A stretch of 64,000 nt of DNA from Prorocentrum cordatum (taxonomy: Eukaryota; Sar; Dinophyceae; Prorocentrales; Prorocentraceae): contig CAUYUJ010014623.1 of the NCBI GenBank assembly GCA_963575745.1, forward strand, positions 237,001-301,000, written 5' to 3'. The translations under genes were made by a program, and so were the position numbers. The notes under the pieces are model-generated. The model made no database searches. It saw only the letters and a list, made by a program, of their open reading frames with translations, and had not been told where the DNA came from. Within the stretch, counting starts at the first letter, position 1; each line of letters opens with the position of its first letter. This document shows positions 1-9,737 of this stretch, in pieces.

Positions 1-106
1 ACGAAATGCCTGCACGACTAAAAAACAGCGGGCGTGGGGCGCAGAAGGCAGGCGGACAGGGCGCCCTGCCTGGCGCACAGCAGCTTCACTGGCTCCTGTA
101 GGGCGC

Positions 107-1353
107 TCAGTAGCCGAATGCGTTGGTGGTGGCATCCAAGCACGCCATATAGTCCTCGGGCTTCATCAGCGGGTGGTACGCCGGGAAGTTCTCGCCGTCG
201 CACGTGGGCTTCCACTTCTTGTTCTTCTTCTCGGCGGCTGGCCGGTCCGCCTCGCAAGTTCCGTCCAGCTTGGTGCCGAATGCCTCTCCACGGGAGACGC
301 CGTTCGTATCCAAGCAAACCTGCGCAAATAGATCCTCACCCATGGGGCCGTACTTGCCTCCGTCAATGCCCGTTTTCCAATCGACGGTGTCCTTGCACGA
401 GGCCATCGACCGCAGGAGCGTCTCGAAAGCCACCGCCGAGAAGATCTCCAAGCTGCCGAACCACCCGTACTTCACGCCTTTGCAATTCTCGAGGTAGAGG
501 CCGTTGGCCGGGACCACCTTGCTAGAGAGGTAAGACACCAAACGGCTCGGCACGAACACCGCGTCTGGATCGACCTTCACGACCCAATTGGCGCTCTTGT
601 ACACGCCAGCTTCCCCAATTGCCTTCCAAGCCTGGTAATGCAAGCCCGTATTCAGCCAGGTGCCCGTCTCCTCTCTCTTCGCGAAATGGAAATCCCCGTC
701 GGCATCCTCCAGCTTCACGAGCGGAGCGCCAGGCCCGACCTCCCCCTCCTTGTCGCTGAATACTCCCCAATTCTCGCACCCGAAGATGCTGGTCTTCCTG
801 CCGTATGCTCCCTGGAGCAGCTCCAAGTCGTACATCTTCTTCGTGCTGCCGATGTCCTGCATCACCACTGCGAAGCAGTACAATGACGGGCCGTACCAGT
901 CGGCATCCTTGAGGATCGGGTCCATGAGTGCGTCATTGAACCGGGGTGAGAGGCAACTGGGAGTGGAAACGACAAAATTCGGGCACTTGCCCTTCCCCGT
1001 CTTGGTCTCGAAGCTTTCAGGCCGCAACCGTTGCAGAGAGGGAAAAAAGGAAGCAAGTGCATCCCGGCTGTAGCAGGCCGTCGTCCGTGCTGGCGCACTT
1101 TGTCCGCGCGCGGCAAGGGGCTACGTCCTGCACCTGCTCTGGAGGCTGTCCCGTGTCCAGGCCGCCCCGTGCAGGCCCAAGCCGCGCTGCCCCGCGCCAG
1201 CCCCGGCCCAGGATCAGGGCGGGCATGCGCCTCCATACCCGCCGCCCGCCAGGGCGAACGCCTGGCGCGAGCCTCCTGGTCCAAGAACTGCTCCGACCCG
1301 CTCGCCTCGCCGCCGGCCTCCGCGAGTTCCATGCGCTCCGTGGCCGAGGTCAT
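107..1353 (-). pseudogene. Array copy 1: putative glycosyltransferase-like gene, frameshifted
   Basis: This is the most distal member of the tandem array. The C-terminal part, from the Met of MDPILKDADWYG to the stop at 107-109, is open and keeps the DPD and GED motifs. The start region at 1353 (MTSATERMEL) is also present. The span between start and stop is 1247 bp against 1218 bp in intact copies, and the frame breaks after about residue 40 (WRAAGMEAHARP instead of WRAAGGAGVAALL), so the membrane anchor and cysteine-rich segment are lost. The stretch 960-1230 is visibly more diverged than the rest. Gly305 is Arg, as in copy 6, and the penultimate region reads TTNAFGY. It is probably a pseudogene; an assembly error at 960-1230 is the alternative. 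Confidence 0.8.
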
Positions 1354-1410
1354 TGGTGGCAGGTTGGGATGTGCTGGAGTGCTCGCAGATCAGTCCGGCT
1401 GCAGACAGCG

Positions 1411-1431
1411 CCTGAGCCAGAACGGCGACGG
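1411..1431 (-). promoter_or_regulatory. Relict spliced leader, copy 1
   Basis: Minus-strand sequence resembles the dinoflagellate spliced leader (CCGTAGCCATTTTGGCTCAA plus G) with 17 of 21 matches. It lies 57 bp upstream of the start of copy 1. Confidence 0.6.
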
Positions 1432-2707
1432 GCCGAAATCTGGGCGGGTCGGAGCTCCTCAGACGCGCTGCCCTCCCTGGCGCGCGAAGCGCGCCACGGG
1501 CAGCGCCAGAGGCGCCGCCAAGGGGAGCCCAGCGCCGATCCAGTAGGTCCGAGCGGACCTCCGAGAACTCATGTGTATGTAGTTTCGTTGCTCCTCGGCC
1601 TTCCGAGCGATGCGGGGGCTTATCCATCACTACCACCTTGGGAATCTGTTTTCGGGGGCCTGGGCAGGCGGTGACTATGGACATGGTCGGGCCTCCGGGT
1701 GGGGTGCGGTTAGGGGCCTAACGGTTAGGGGGGGGTGGGGGGCAATTTACATCAATGTCCACCACCTGCTGAGCTGGGGAGTTACTGGGAATTAGCAAGG
1801 GACTCCGCCGTCGCGCCCAGAGGCACGAGTTGGAGCGTCTCCAGGTCCCCTTGGGCTCTCCCGAGTTGTCCCACATGATTTGTTCAAGGCCAAGAGGGGC
1901 CGGGGACGGGCCAGGAGACCTCCACGGGCTCGCCCAGACGGTCCAAGGGCGCTCCGAATCGCTACGCGATCGGTCCAAGATGCTCCAGGTGGCTCCGAGA
2001 TGGCCCAAGAAGCCTTCGGACACCCCAAGAGAGATCCCAGAGCCTTCCCAAGAGGGCCCCGAGAGGTCAAAATCAGCGATGTCCCTTCGGTTTCTCATAA
2101 TGTTTTGTGGGCTCTCTCCACTTTTCGAGCTTCCGACGCTCCAAGACAGCCCCTGAGGCCCCCACGACCTCCCCAGGACAGCCCAAGAGGCCGCCCAAGA
2201 GGGTCCCAAGACGCCAAAACGAGCTACACGACAGCCCAAGACGCCCACGACGGCCGCAGAGAGCCCCAAGACGGTCCCGGCAGGTGCCCAAAGGTGGGAG
2301 CCCGAAGCGGCAGCTCGAGCTCTCCGTCCCAAGATGCCCCCAGGACGCCCCCAGGAGGCCCCCAAGAGGCCCCGAGGAGCCAAGACGCCCTCAAACAGCC
2401 CACAAGCAGCCCCCAAGAGGCGTCAGAATGCCTCCACGAGGCCCCCGACAGCCCCCGCGCGACGTCCCAGCGAGCGAACATGCCAGGGGCATACGACTCG
2501 CAACCCAGGCACGGTGGCGGGATCGGCCGAAGGCCATTACATGAATCAGGGAAGTTGCACGGATGCTCACAGGGAGACTGGCCAGGAGATTGGCCGGGGC
2601 GGTGGGGAGGGGCAGCCCCACCTCGACTGCTCAGTGCGGCCGGCCCGGCCTCCTGCTCTCCCTCCGCCCTGCCCCCCCGGGCCCCATCCACACTGAGGGG
2701 CAACGAT

Positions 2708-2907
2708 AGGACGGGACTGGCTCAGGGGTGGACCATCGAGGTGCCATCGGCGATACATCGCCGATAGATCGGCGATGGGCCTCCGATAGCGAGTCCGCAC
2801 CTTCCTGGGCGGGGTGGGCGATCGATCGCCGCACCATCGGCGATCGGCGATGAATGAGCGATGGGCGGTCGATGCATCTCCCCCCGAGCCTGCCCCCCCC
2901 CCCCGGA
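2708..2907. repeat. ATCGGCGAT dispersed repeat, spacer 1/2
   Basis: A roughly 200-bp repeat. Its core ATCGGCGATACATCGCCGAT (2746-2765) is a 9-bp inverted repeat around AC, followed by AGATCGGCGATGGGCC, a second ATCGGCGATGAATGAGCGAT and a terminal poly-C tract. This copy has an extra CGATCGATCGCCGCACC block near 2819-2836. Confidence 0.8.
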
Positions 2908-3335
2908 ACGTTGCACCTGGCATAGACCCCTGCCGTCTTTAGCGCTGTTCTTTTGTTGCCCTCGGCGCATCGATGCAGGTCGAGAAAACAGACATGCATG
3001 TGAGGCTCAGAGCACCGCAGAATCCCCCGTGGAAAAGCAGATGCTGATCCACGGCAGGGAACCACAGATCTACGGTGGTGATGCTCTCGCTGGCCATTCG
3101 GGGCGGTCAGAACAAACCGGAAGAGAATGGGGGACTCCCATGACTAAGCAGCGCCAGGCTGCCTGCTGCCTCAGACACATCTTAGCTCAACACCAGCTTT
3201 GTGTGGGGAGGAGTGGCCAGGGCAGCGCGACGAAATGCCTGCACGACTAAAAAACAGCGGGCGTGAGGCGCGGAAGGCAGGCGAACAGGGCGCCCTGCCT
3301 GGCGCACCGCAGCTTCACTGGCTCCTGTAGGGCGC

Positions 3336-4553
3336 TCAGTAGCCGAATGCTTTGGTGGTGGCATCCAAGCACGCCATATAGTCCTCGGGCTTCATCAGCG
3401 GGTGGTACGCCGGGAAGTTCTCGCCGTCGCACGTGGGCTTCCACTTCTTGTTCTTCTTCTCGGCGGCTGGCCGGTCCGCCTCGCAAGTTCCGTCCAGCTT
3501 GGTGCCGAATGCCTCTCCACGGGAGACGCCGTTCGTATCCAAGCAAACCTGTGCAAATAGATCCTCACCCATGGGGCCGTACTTGCCTCCGTCAATGCCC
3601 GTTTTCCAATCGACGGTGTCCTTGCACGAGGCCATCGACCCCAGGAGCGTCTCGAAGGCCACCGCCGAGAAGATCTCCAAGCTGCCGAACCACCCGTACT
3701 TCACGCCTTTGCAATTCTCGAGGTAGAGGCCGTTGGCCGGGACCACCTTGCTAGAGAGGTAAGACACCAAACGGCTCGGCACGAACACCGCGTCTGGATC
3801 GACCTTCACGACCCAGTTGGCGCTCTTGTACACGCCGGCTTCCCCAATTGCCTTCCAAGCCTGGTAATGCAAGCCCGTATTCAGCCAGGTGCCGGTCTCC
3901 TCTCTCTTCGCGAAATGGAAATCCCCGTCGGCATCCTCCAGCTTCACGAGCGGAGCGCCGGGCCCGACCTCCCCCTCCTCATCGCTGAATACTCCCCAAT
4001 TCTCGCACCCGAAGATGCTGGTCTTCCTGCCGTATGCTCCCTGGAGCAGCTCCAAGTCGTACATCTTCTTCGTGCTGCCGATGTCCTGCATGACCACTGC
4101 GAAGCAGTACAATGACGGACCGTACCAGTCGGCATCCTTGAGGATCGGGTCCATGATCGGCTGCGTCTGGACGCACAGCTGGGAGGCACTGGGAGTGCAA
4201 TTCTTCAGGCACTTGCCCTTCCCCGGCTTGGTCTCGAAGCAGTTCAGGCCCGCAACGTTGCAGCACCCCAGGCTGTAGCAGTCGTCGTCCGTGCTGGCGC
4301 ACTTGTCGCGCGGCGGCAGGGCTACCGTCTGCACCTTGCTCTGGAGGCGGTCCGTGTCCGAGGCCGCCCCGTGCAGCGTCAAGCGCGCTGCCCCCGCGCC
4401 TGCGCCGGCCAGGAGCAGGGCGGCCACGCCTGCACCACCCGCCGCCCGCCAGGGCGAACGCCGGGCGCGAGCGTCCTGGACCAAGAACTGCTCCGACCCG
4501 CTGGCCTCGCCGCCGACCTCCGCGAGCTCCATGCGCTCCGTGGCCGAGGTCAT
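3336..4553 (-). CDS. Array copy 2: type II membrane, GT31-like putative glycosyltransferase
   Basis: An intact 405-codon gene on one exon. The frame stays open upstream to 4925, but I place the start at MTSATERMEL because the upstream frame runs through the relict spliced leader (4613-4633), so an mRNA would begin downstream of it. It differs from copy 7 by Lys192Glu. Domain layout is as described under copy 7. Its 5' flank (4870-5000) belongs to the same subtype as those of copies 5 and 6. Confidence 0.8.
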   Translation of the reverse strand: MTSATERMELAEVGGEASGSEQFLVQDARARRSPWRAAGGAGVAALLLAGAGAGAARLTLHGAASDTDRLQSKVQTVALPPRDKCASTDDDCYSLGCCNVAGLNCFETKPGKGKCLKNCTPSASQLCVQTQPIMDPILKDADWYGPSLYCFAVVMQDIGSTKKMYDLELLQGAYGRKTSIFGCENWGVFSDEEGEVGPGAPLVKLEDADGDFHFAKREETGTWLNTGLHYQAWKAIGEAGVYKSANWVVKVDPDAVFVPSRLVSYLSSKVVPANGLYLENCKGVKYGWFGSLEIFSAVAFETLLGSMASCKDTVDWKTGIDGGKYGPMGEDLFAQVCLDTNGVSRGEAFGTKLDGTCEADRPAAEKKNKKWKPTCDGENFPAYHPLMKPEDYMACLDATTKAFGY

Positions 4554-4612
4554 CGGTGGCAGGTTGGGATGTGCCTGGGATTGCTCGCAGATCAGGCCGG
4601 CTGCAGACAGCG

Positions 4613-4633
4613 CTTGAGCCAGAACGGCGACGG
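4613..4633 (-). promoter_or_regulatory. Relict spliced leader, copy 2
   Basis: The minus strand reads CCGTCGCCGTTCTGGCTCAA then G, 18 of 21 matches to the dinoflagellate spliced leader (three substitutions, no gap), and ends in CAAG 59 nt before the ATG. The terminal AG could serve as the acceptor for a new round of trans-splicing. Confidence 0.7.
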
Positions 4634-5912
4634 GCCGAAATCTGGGCGGGTCGGCGCTCCTTAGACCCGTTGCCCTCCCTGGCGCGCGAAGCGCGCCACG
4701 GGCAGGGCCAGAGGCGCCGCCAAGGGGAGCCCAGCGCCGATCCAGTAGGTCCGAGCGGACCTCCGAGAACTCATGTGTATGCAGTTTCGTTGTTCCTCGG
4801 CCTTCCGTGCGATGCGGGGGCTTATCCATCACTACCACCTTGGGGATCTGTCTTCGGGGGCCTGGGCAGGCGGTGACTATGGACATGGTCGGGCCTCGGG
4901 GTGGAAGTGGGGGGGGGGGGGGCAATTTACATCAATGTCCACCGCCTGCTGAGCTGGGGAGTTACTGCGAAAAGTAGGATTGGAAACTGGCATGGAAATT
5001 AGCAAGGGACTCCGCCGTCGCGCCCAGAGGCACGAGTTGGAGCGTCTCCAGGTCCCCTTGGGCTCTCCCGAGTTGTCCCACATGATTTGTTCAAGGCCAA
5101 GAGGGGCCAGGGACGGGCCAGGAGACCTCCACGGGCTCGCCCAGACGGTCCAAGGGCGCTCCGAATCGCTACGCGATCGATCCAAGATGCTCCAGGTGGC
5201 TCCGAGATGGCCCAAGAAGACTTCGGACACCCCAAGAGAGATCCCAGAGCCATTCCCAAGAGGGCCCCGAGAGGTCAAAATCAGCGATGTCCCTTCAGTT
5301 TCTCATAATGTGTTGTGGGCTCTCTCCACTTTTCGAGCTTCCGACGCTCCAAGACGGCCCCTGAGGCCCCCACAACCTCCCCAGGACAGCCCAAGGGGCC
5401 GCCCAAGAGGGTCCCAAGACGGCCAAAACGAGCTACACGACTGCCCAAGACGCCCACGACGGCCGCAGAGAGCCCCAAGACGGTCCCGGCAGGTGCCCAA
5501 AGGTGGGAGCCCGAAGCGGCAGCTCGAGCTCTCCGTCCCAAGATGCCCCCAGGACGCCCCCAGGAGGCCCCCAAGAGGCCCCGAGGAGCCAAGACGCCCT
5601 CAAACAGCCCACAAGCAGCCCCCAAGAGGCGTCAGAATGCCTCCACGAGACCCCCGACAGCCCCCGCGCGACGTCCCAGCGAACATGCCAGGGCCATACG
5701 ACTCGCAACCCAGGCACGGTGGCGGGATCGGCCGAAGGCCATTACATGAATCAGGGAAGTTGCACGGATGCTCACAGGGAGACTGGCCAGGAGATTGGCC
5801 GGGGCGGTGGGGAGGGGCAGCCCACCTCGACTGCTCAGTGCGGCCGGCCCGGCCTCCTGCTCTCCCTCCCGCCCTGCCCCCCCGGGCCCCATCCACACTG
5901 AGGGGCAACGAT

Positions 5913-6100
5913 AGGACGGGACTGGCTCAGGGGTGGAACATCGAGGTGCCATCGGCGATACATCGCCGATAGATCGGCGATGGGCCTCCGATAGCGAGTC
6001 CGCACCTTCCTGGGCGGGGTGGGCGATCGGGCCCAGATCGGCGATGAATGAGCGATGGGCGGTCGATGCATCTCCCCCCGAGCCTGCCCCCCCCCCCCGG
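5913..6100. repeat. ATCGGCGAT dispersed repeat, spacer 2/3
   Basis: Same palindrome and poly-C end as the 2708-2907 copy, without the extra block. Confidence 0.8.
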
Positions 6101-6529
6101 AACGTTGCACCTGGCATAGACCCCTGCCGTCTTTAGCGCTGTTCTTTTGTTGCCCTCGGCGCATCGATGCAGGTCGAGAAAACAGACATGCATGTGAGGC
6201 TCAGAGCACCGCAGAATCCCCCGTGGAAAAGCAGATGCTGATCCACGGCAGGGAACCACAGATCTACGGTGGTGATGCTCTCGCTGGCCATTCGGGACGG
6301 TCAGAACAAACCGGAAGAGAATGGGGGACTCCCATGACTAAGCAGCGCCAGGCTGCCTGCTGCCTCAGACACATCTTAGCTCAACACCAGCTTTGTGTGG
6401 GGAGGAGTGGCCAGGGCAGCGCGACGAAATGCCTGCACGACTAAAAAACAGCGGGCGTGAGGCGCGGAAGGCAGGCGAACAGGGCGCCCTGCCTGGCGCA
6501 CCGCAGCTTCACTGGCTCCTGTAGGGCGC

Positions 6530-7747
6530 TCAGTAGCCGAATGCTTTGGTGGTGGCATCCAAGCACGCCATATAGTCCTCGGGCTTCATCAGCGGGTGGT
6601 ACGCCGGGAAGTTCTCGCCGTCGCACGTGGGCTTCCACTTCTTGTTCTTCTTCTCGGCGGCTGGCCGGTCCGCCTCGCAAGTTCCGTCCAGCTTGGTGCC
6701 GAATGCCTCTCCACGGGAAACGCCGTTCGTATCCAAGCAAACCTGTGCAAATAGATCCTCACCCATGGGGCCGTACTTGCCTCCGTCAATGCCCGTTTTC
6801 CAATCGACGGTGTCCTTGCACGAGGCCATCGACCCCAGGAGCGTCTCGAAGGCCACCGCCGAGAAGATCTCCAAGCTGCCGAACCACCCGTACTTCACGC
6901 CTTTGCAATTCTCGAGGTAGAGGCCGTTGGCAGGGACCACCTTGCTAGAGAGGTAAGACACCAAACGGCTCGGCACGAACACCGCGTCTGGATCGACCTT
7001 CACGACCCAGTTGGCGCTCTTGTACACGCCGGCTTCCCCAATTGCCTTCCAAGCCTGGTAATGCAAGCCCGTATTCAGCCAGGTGCCGGTCTCCTCTCTC
7101 TTCGCGAAATGGAAATCCCCGTCGGCATCCTCCAGCTTCACGAGCGGAGCGCCGGGCCCGACCTCACCCTCCTTGTCGCTGAATACTCCCCAATTCTCGC
7201 ACCCGAAGATGCTGGTCTTCCTGCCGTATGCTCCCTGGAGCAGCTCCAAGTCGTACATCTTCTTCGTGCTGCCGATGTCCTGCATGACCACTGCGAAGCA
7301 GAACAATGACGGGCCGTACCAGTCCGCATCCTTGAGGATCGGGTCCATGATCGGCTGCGTCTGAACGCACAGCTGGGAGGCACTGGGAGTGCAATTATTC
7401 AGGCACTTGCCCTTCCCCGGCTTGGTCTCGAAGCAGTTCAGGCCCGCAACGTTGCAGCACCCCAGGCTGTAGCAGTCGTCGTCCGTGCTGGCGCACTTGT
7501 CGCGCGGCGGCAGGGCTACCGTCTGCACCTTGCTCTGGAGGCGGTCCGTGTCCGAGGCCGCCCCGTGCAGCGTCAAGCGCGCTGCCCCCGCGCCTGCGCC
7601 GGCCAGGAGCAGGGCGGCCACGCCTGCACCACCCGCCGCCCGCCAGGGCGAACGCCGGGCGCGAGCGTCCTGGACCAAGAACTGCTCCGACCCGCTGGCC
7701 TCGCCGCCGACCTCCGCGAGCTCCATGCGCTCCGTGGCCGAGGTCAT
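6530..7747 (-). CDS. Array copy 3: type II membrane, GT31-like putative glycosyltransferase
   Basis: Intact 405 codons, starting at the conserved MTSATERMEL (7745-7747). Differences from copy 7 are Lys117Asn just before the last Cys of the stem motif and Tyr149Phe. All Cys, DPD and GED positions are kept. The upstream frame is open to 8020 but, as in the other copies, crosses the relict spliced leader. The 5' poly-G tract is the longest in the array (20 G, 8139-8158). Confidence 0.8.
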   Translation of the reverse strand: MTSATERMELAEVGGEASGSEQFLVQDARARRSPWRAAGGAGVAALLLAGAGAGAARLTLHGAASDTDRLQSKVQTVALPPRDKCASTDDDCYSLGCCNVAGLNCFETKPGKGKCLNNCTPSASQLCVQTQPIMDPILKDADWYGPSLFCFAVVMQDIGSTKKMYDLELLQGAYGRKTSIFGCENWGVFSDKEGEVGPGAPLVKLEDADGDFHFAKREETGTWLNTGLHYQAWKAIGEAGVYKSANWVVKVDPDAVFVPSRLVSYLSSKVVPANGLYLENCKGVKYGWFGSLEIFSAVAFETLLGSMASCKDTVDWKTGIDGGKYGPMGEDLFAQVCLDTNGVSRGEAFGTKLDGTCEADRPAAEKKNKKWKPTCDGENFPAYHPLMKPEDYMACLDATTKAFGY

Positions 7748-7806
7748 CGGTGGCAGGTTGGGATGTGGCTGGGAGTGCTCGCAGATCAGGCCGGCTGCAG
7801 ACAGCG

Positions 7807-7827
7807 CTTGAGCCAGAACGGCGACGG
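7807..7827 (-). promoter_or_regulatory. Relict spliced leader, copy 3
   Basis: Same 18/21 match as copy 2, 59 nt upstream of the start codon at 7745-7747. Confidence 0.7.
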
Positions 7828-9121
7828 GCCGAAATCTGGGCGGGTCGGCGCTCCTTAGACCCGTTGCCCTCCCTGGCGCGCGAAGCGCGCCACGGGCAGC
7901 GCCAGAGGCGCCGCCAAGGGGAGCCCAGCGCCGATCCAGTAGGTCCGAGCGGACCTCCGAGAACTCAATGTGTATGCAGTTTTGTTGTTCCTCGGCCTCC
8001 CGTGCGATGCGGGGGCTCATCCATCACTACCACCTTGGGGATCTGTCTTCGGGGGCCTGGGCAGGCGGTGACTATGGACATGGTCGGGCCTCCGGGAGGG
8101 GGTGCGGTTTGGGAAGGTACATGGTCGGGCCTCGGGGTGGGGGGGGGGGGGGGGGGGGCAATTTACATCAATGCCCACCGCCTGCTGAGCTGGGGAGTTA
8201 CTGGGAAAAGTACGATTGGAAACTGGCATAGAAATTAGCAAGGGACTCCGCTGCCGCGCCCTGAGGCACGAGTTGGAGCACTCTGAGGTCCCCTGGGCTC
8301 ACCCGAATTGTCCCGCATGACTTGTTCGGGGCCAAGAGGGGCCAGGGACGGCCAGGAGACCTCCAAGGGCTCGCCCAGACGGTCCAAGGGTGCTCCGAAT
8401 CGCTACGCGATCGGTCCAAGATGCTCCAGGTGGCTCCGAGATGGCCCAAGAAGACTTCGGACACCCCAAGAGAGATCCAAGAGCCTTCCCAAGAGGGCCC
8501 CGAGAGGTCAAAATCAGCGATGTCCCTTCGGTGTCTCAGAATGTGTTGTGGGCTCTCTCCACTTTTCGAGCTTCCGACGCTCCAAGACGGCCCCTGAGGC
8601 CCCCACGACCTCCCCAGGACAGCCCAAGAGGCCGCCCAAGAGGGTCAAAGCGAGCTACACGACTGCCCAAGACGCCCACGACGGCCGCAGAGAGCCCCAA
8701 GACGGTCCCGAGAGGTGCCCAAAGGTGGGAGCCCGAAGCGGCAGCTCGAGCTCTCCGTCCCAAGATGCCCCCAGGACGCCCCCAGGAGGCCCCCAAGAGG
8801 CCCCGAGGAGCCAAGACGCCCTCAAACAGCCCACAAGCAGCCCCCAAGAGGCGTCAGAATGCCTCCACGAGGCCCCCGACAGGCCCCGCGCGACGTCCCA
8901 GCGAAAATCCCAGGGGCATACGACTCGCAACCCAGGCACGGTGGCGGGATCGGCCGAAGGCCCTTACATGAATCAGGGAAGTTGCACGGAAGCTCACAGG
9001 GAGACTGGCCAGGAGATTGGCCGGGGCGGTGGGGAGGGGAAGCCCACCTCGACTGCTCAGTGCGGCCGGCCCGGCCTCCTGCTCTCCCTCCCGCCCCATC
9101 CACACACTGAGGGGCAACGAT

Positions 9122-9305
9122 AGGACGGGACTGGCTCAGGGGTGGAACATCGAGGTGCCATCGGCGATACATCGCCGATAGATCGGCGATGGGCCTCCGA
9201 TAGCGAGTCCGCACCTTCCTGGGCGGGGTGGGCGATCGGGCCCAGATCGGCGATGAATGAGCGATGGGTGGTCGATGCATCTCCCCCCGAGCCTGTCTCC
9301 CCCCC
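9122..9305. repeat. ATCGGCGAT dispersed repeat, spacer 3/4
   Basis: Same repeat; the terminal C tract is broken by T residues (GTCTCCCCCCC). Confidence 0.8.
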
Positions 9306-9737
9306 TGAACGTGACACCTGACATAGACCCGTGCCGTCTTTAGCCCTGTCCTTCTGATGCCCTCGGCGAATCGATGCAGATCGGGAAAACAGACATGCAT
9401 GTGAGGCTCAGAGCACCGCAGAGGCCTCCGTGGAAAAGCAGATGCTGATCCACAGAAGGGAACTGCATAACTACGGTGGTGATGCGTTCGCTGGCCATTC
9501 GGGGCGGTCAGAACAAACCGGAAGAGAATGGGGGACTCCCATGATTAAGCCGCGCCAGGCTGCCTGCTGCCTCAGACACATCTTAGCTCAACACCAGCTT
9601 TGTGTGGGGAGGAGTGGCCAGGGCAGCGCGACGAAATGCCTGCACGACTAAAAAAACAGCGGGCGCGGGGCGCAGAAGGCAGGCGGACAGGGCGCCCTGC
9701 CTGGCGCACCGCAGCTTCACTGGCTCCTGTAGGGCGC

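Larger units (their letters stand above)
1354..3335. other. Array spacer 1/2
   Basis: 5' flank of copy 1 and 3' flank of copy 2. In order: relict leader; a 5' flank with an imperfect palindrome around GCGCGAAGCGCGCC; a G-rich tract (1727-1742) here interrupted by a small GGGGCCTAACGGTTAGGGG inverted duplication; a GGCCCCAAGAC-type minisatellite (about 1920-2470); a conserved segment with GGATCGGCCGAAGGCC (2518-2540); the ATCGGCGAT dispersed repeat; then the 3' flank of copy 2. No gene is recognised. Confidence 0.7.
4554..6529. other. Array spacer 2/3
   Basis: Same order of parts as spacer 1/2. It has a 14-G run at 4909-4922 and the minisatellite at about 5120-5680. The 5' flank subtype (GGAAGTGGGG, TTACTGCGAAAAG) is shared with spacers after copies 5 and 6. 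Confidence 0.7.
7748..9737. other. Array spacer 3/4
   Basis: Same order of parts. It has a 20-G run at 8139-8158 and the TTACTGGGAAAAGTACG flank subtype, also seen in spacers after copies 4 and 7. Its version of the region after the dispersed repeat (9300-9450) is slightly more diverged than in the other spacers. Confidence 0.7.

Noticed and set aside
2107-2544. Long Pro/Arg/Ala open frames in every array spacer and the W-G-L-L-G frames opposite
   Set aside because: They follow the degenerate GGCCCCAAGAC minisatellite and differ in frame between spacers; no coding signal.
3336-4925. N-terminally extended 529-residue version of the array protein
   Set aside because: The extension crosses the relict spliced leader and a variable G tract and is not open in copy 8; the start at MTSATERMEL is conserved in all copies.
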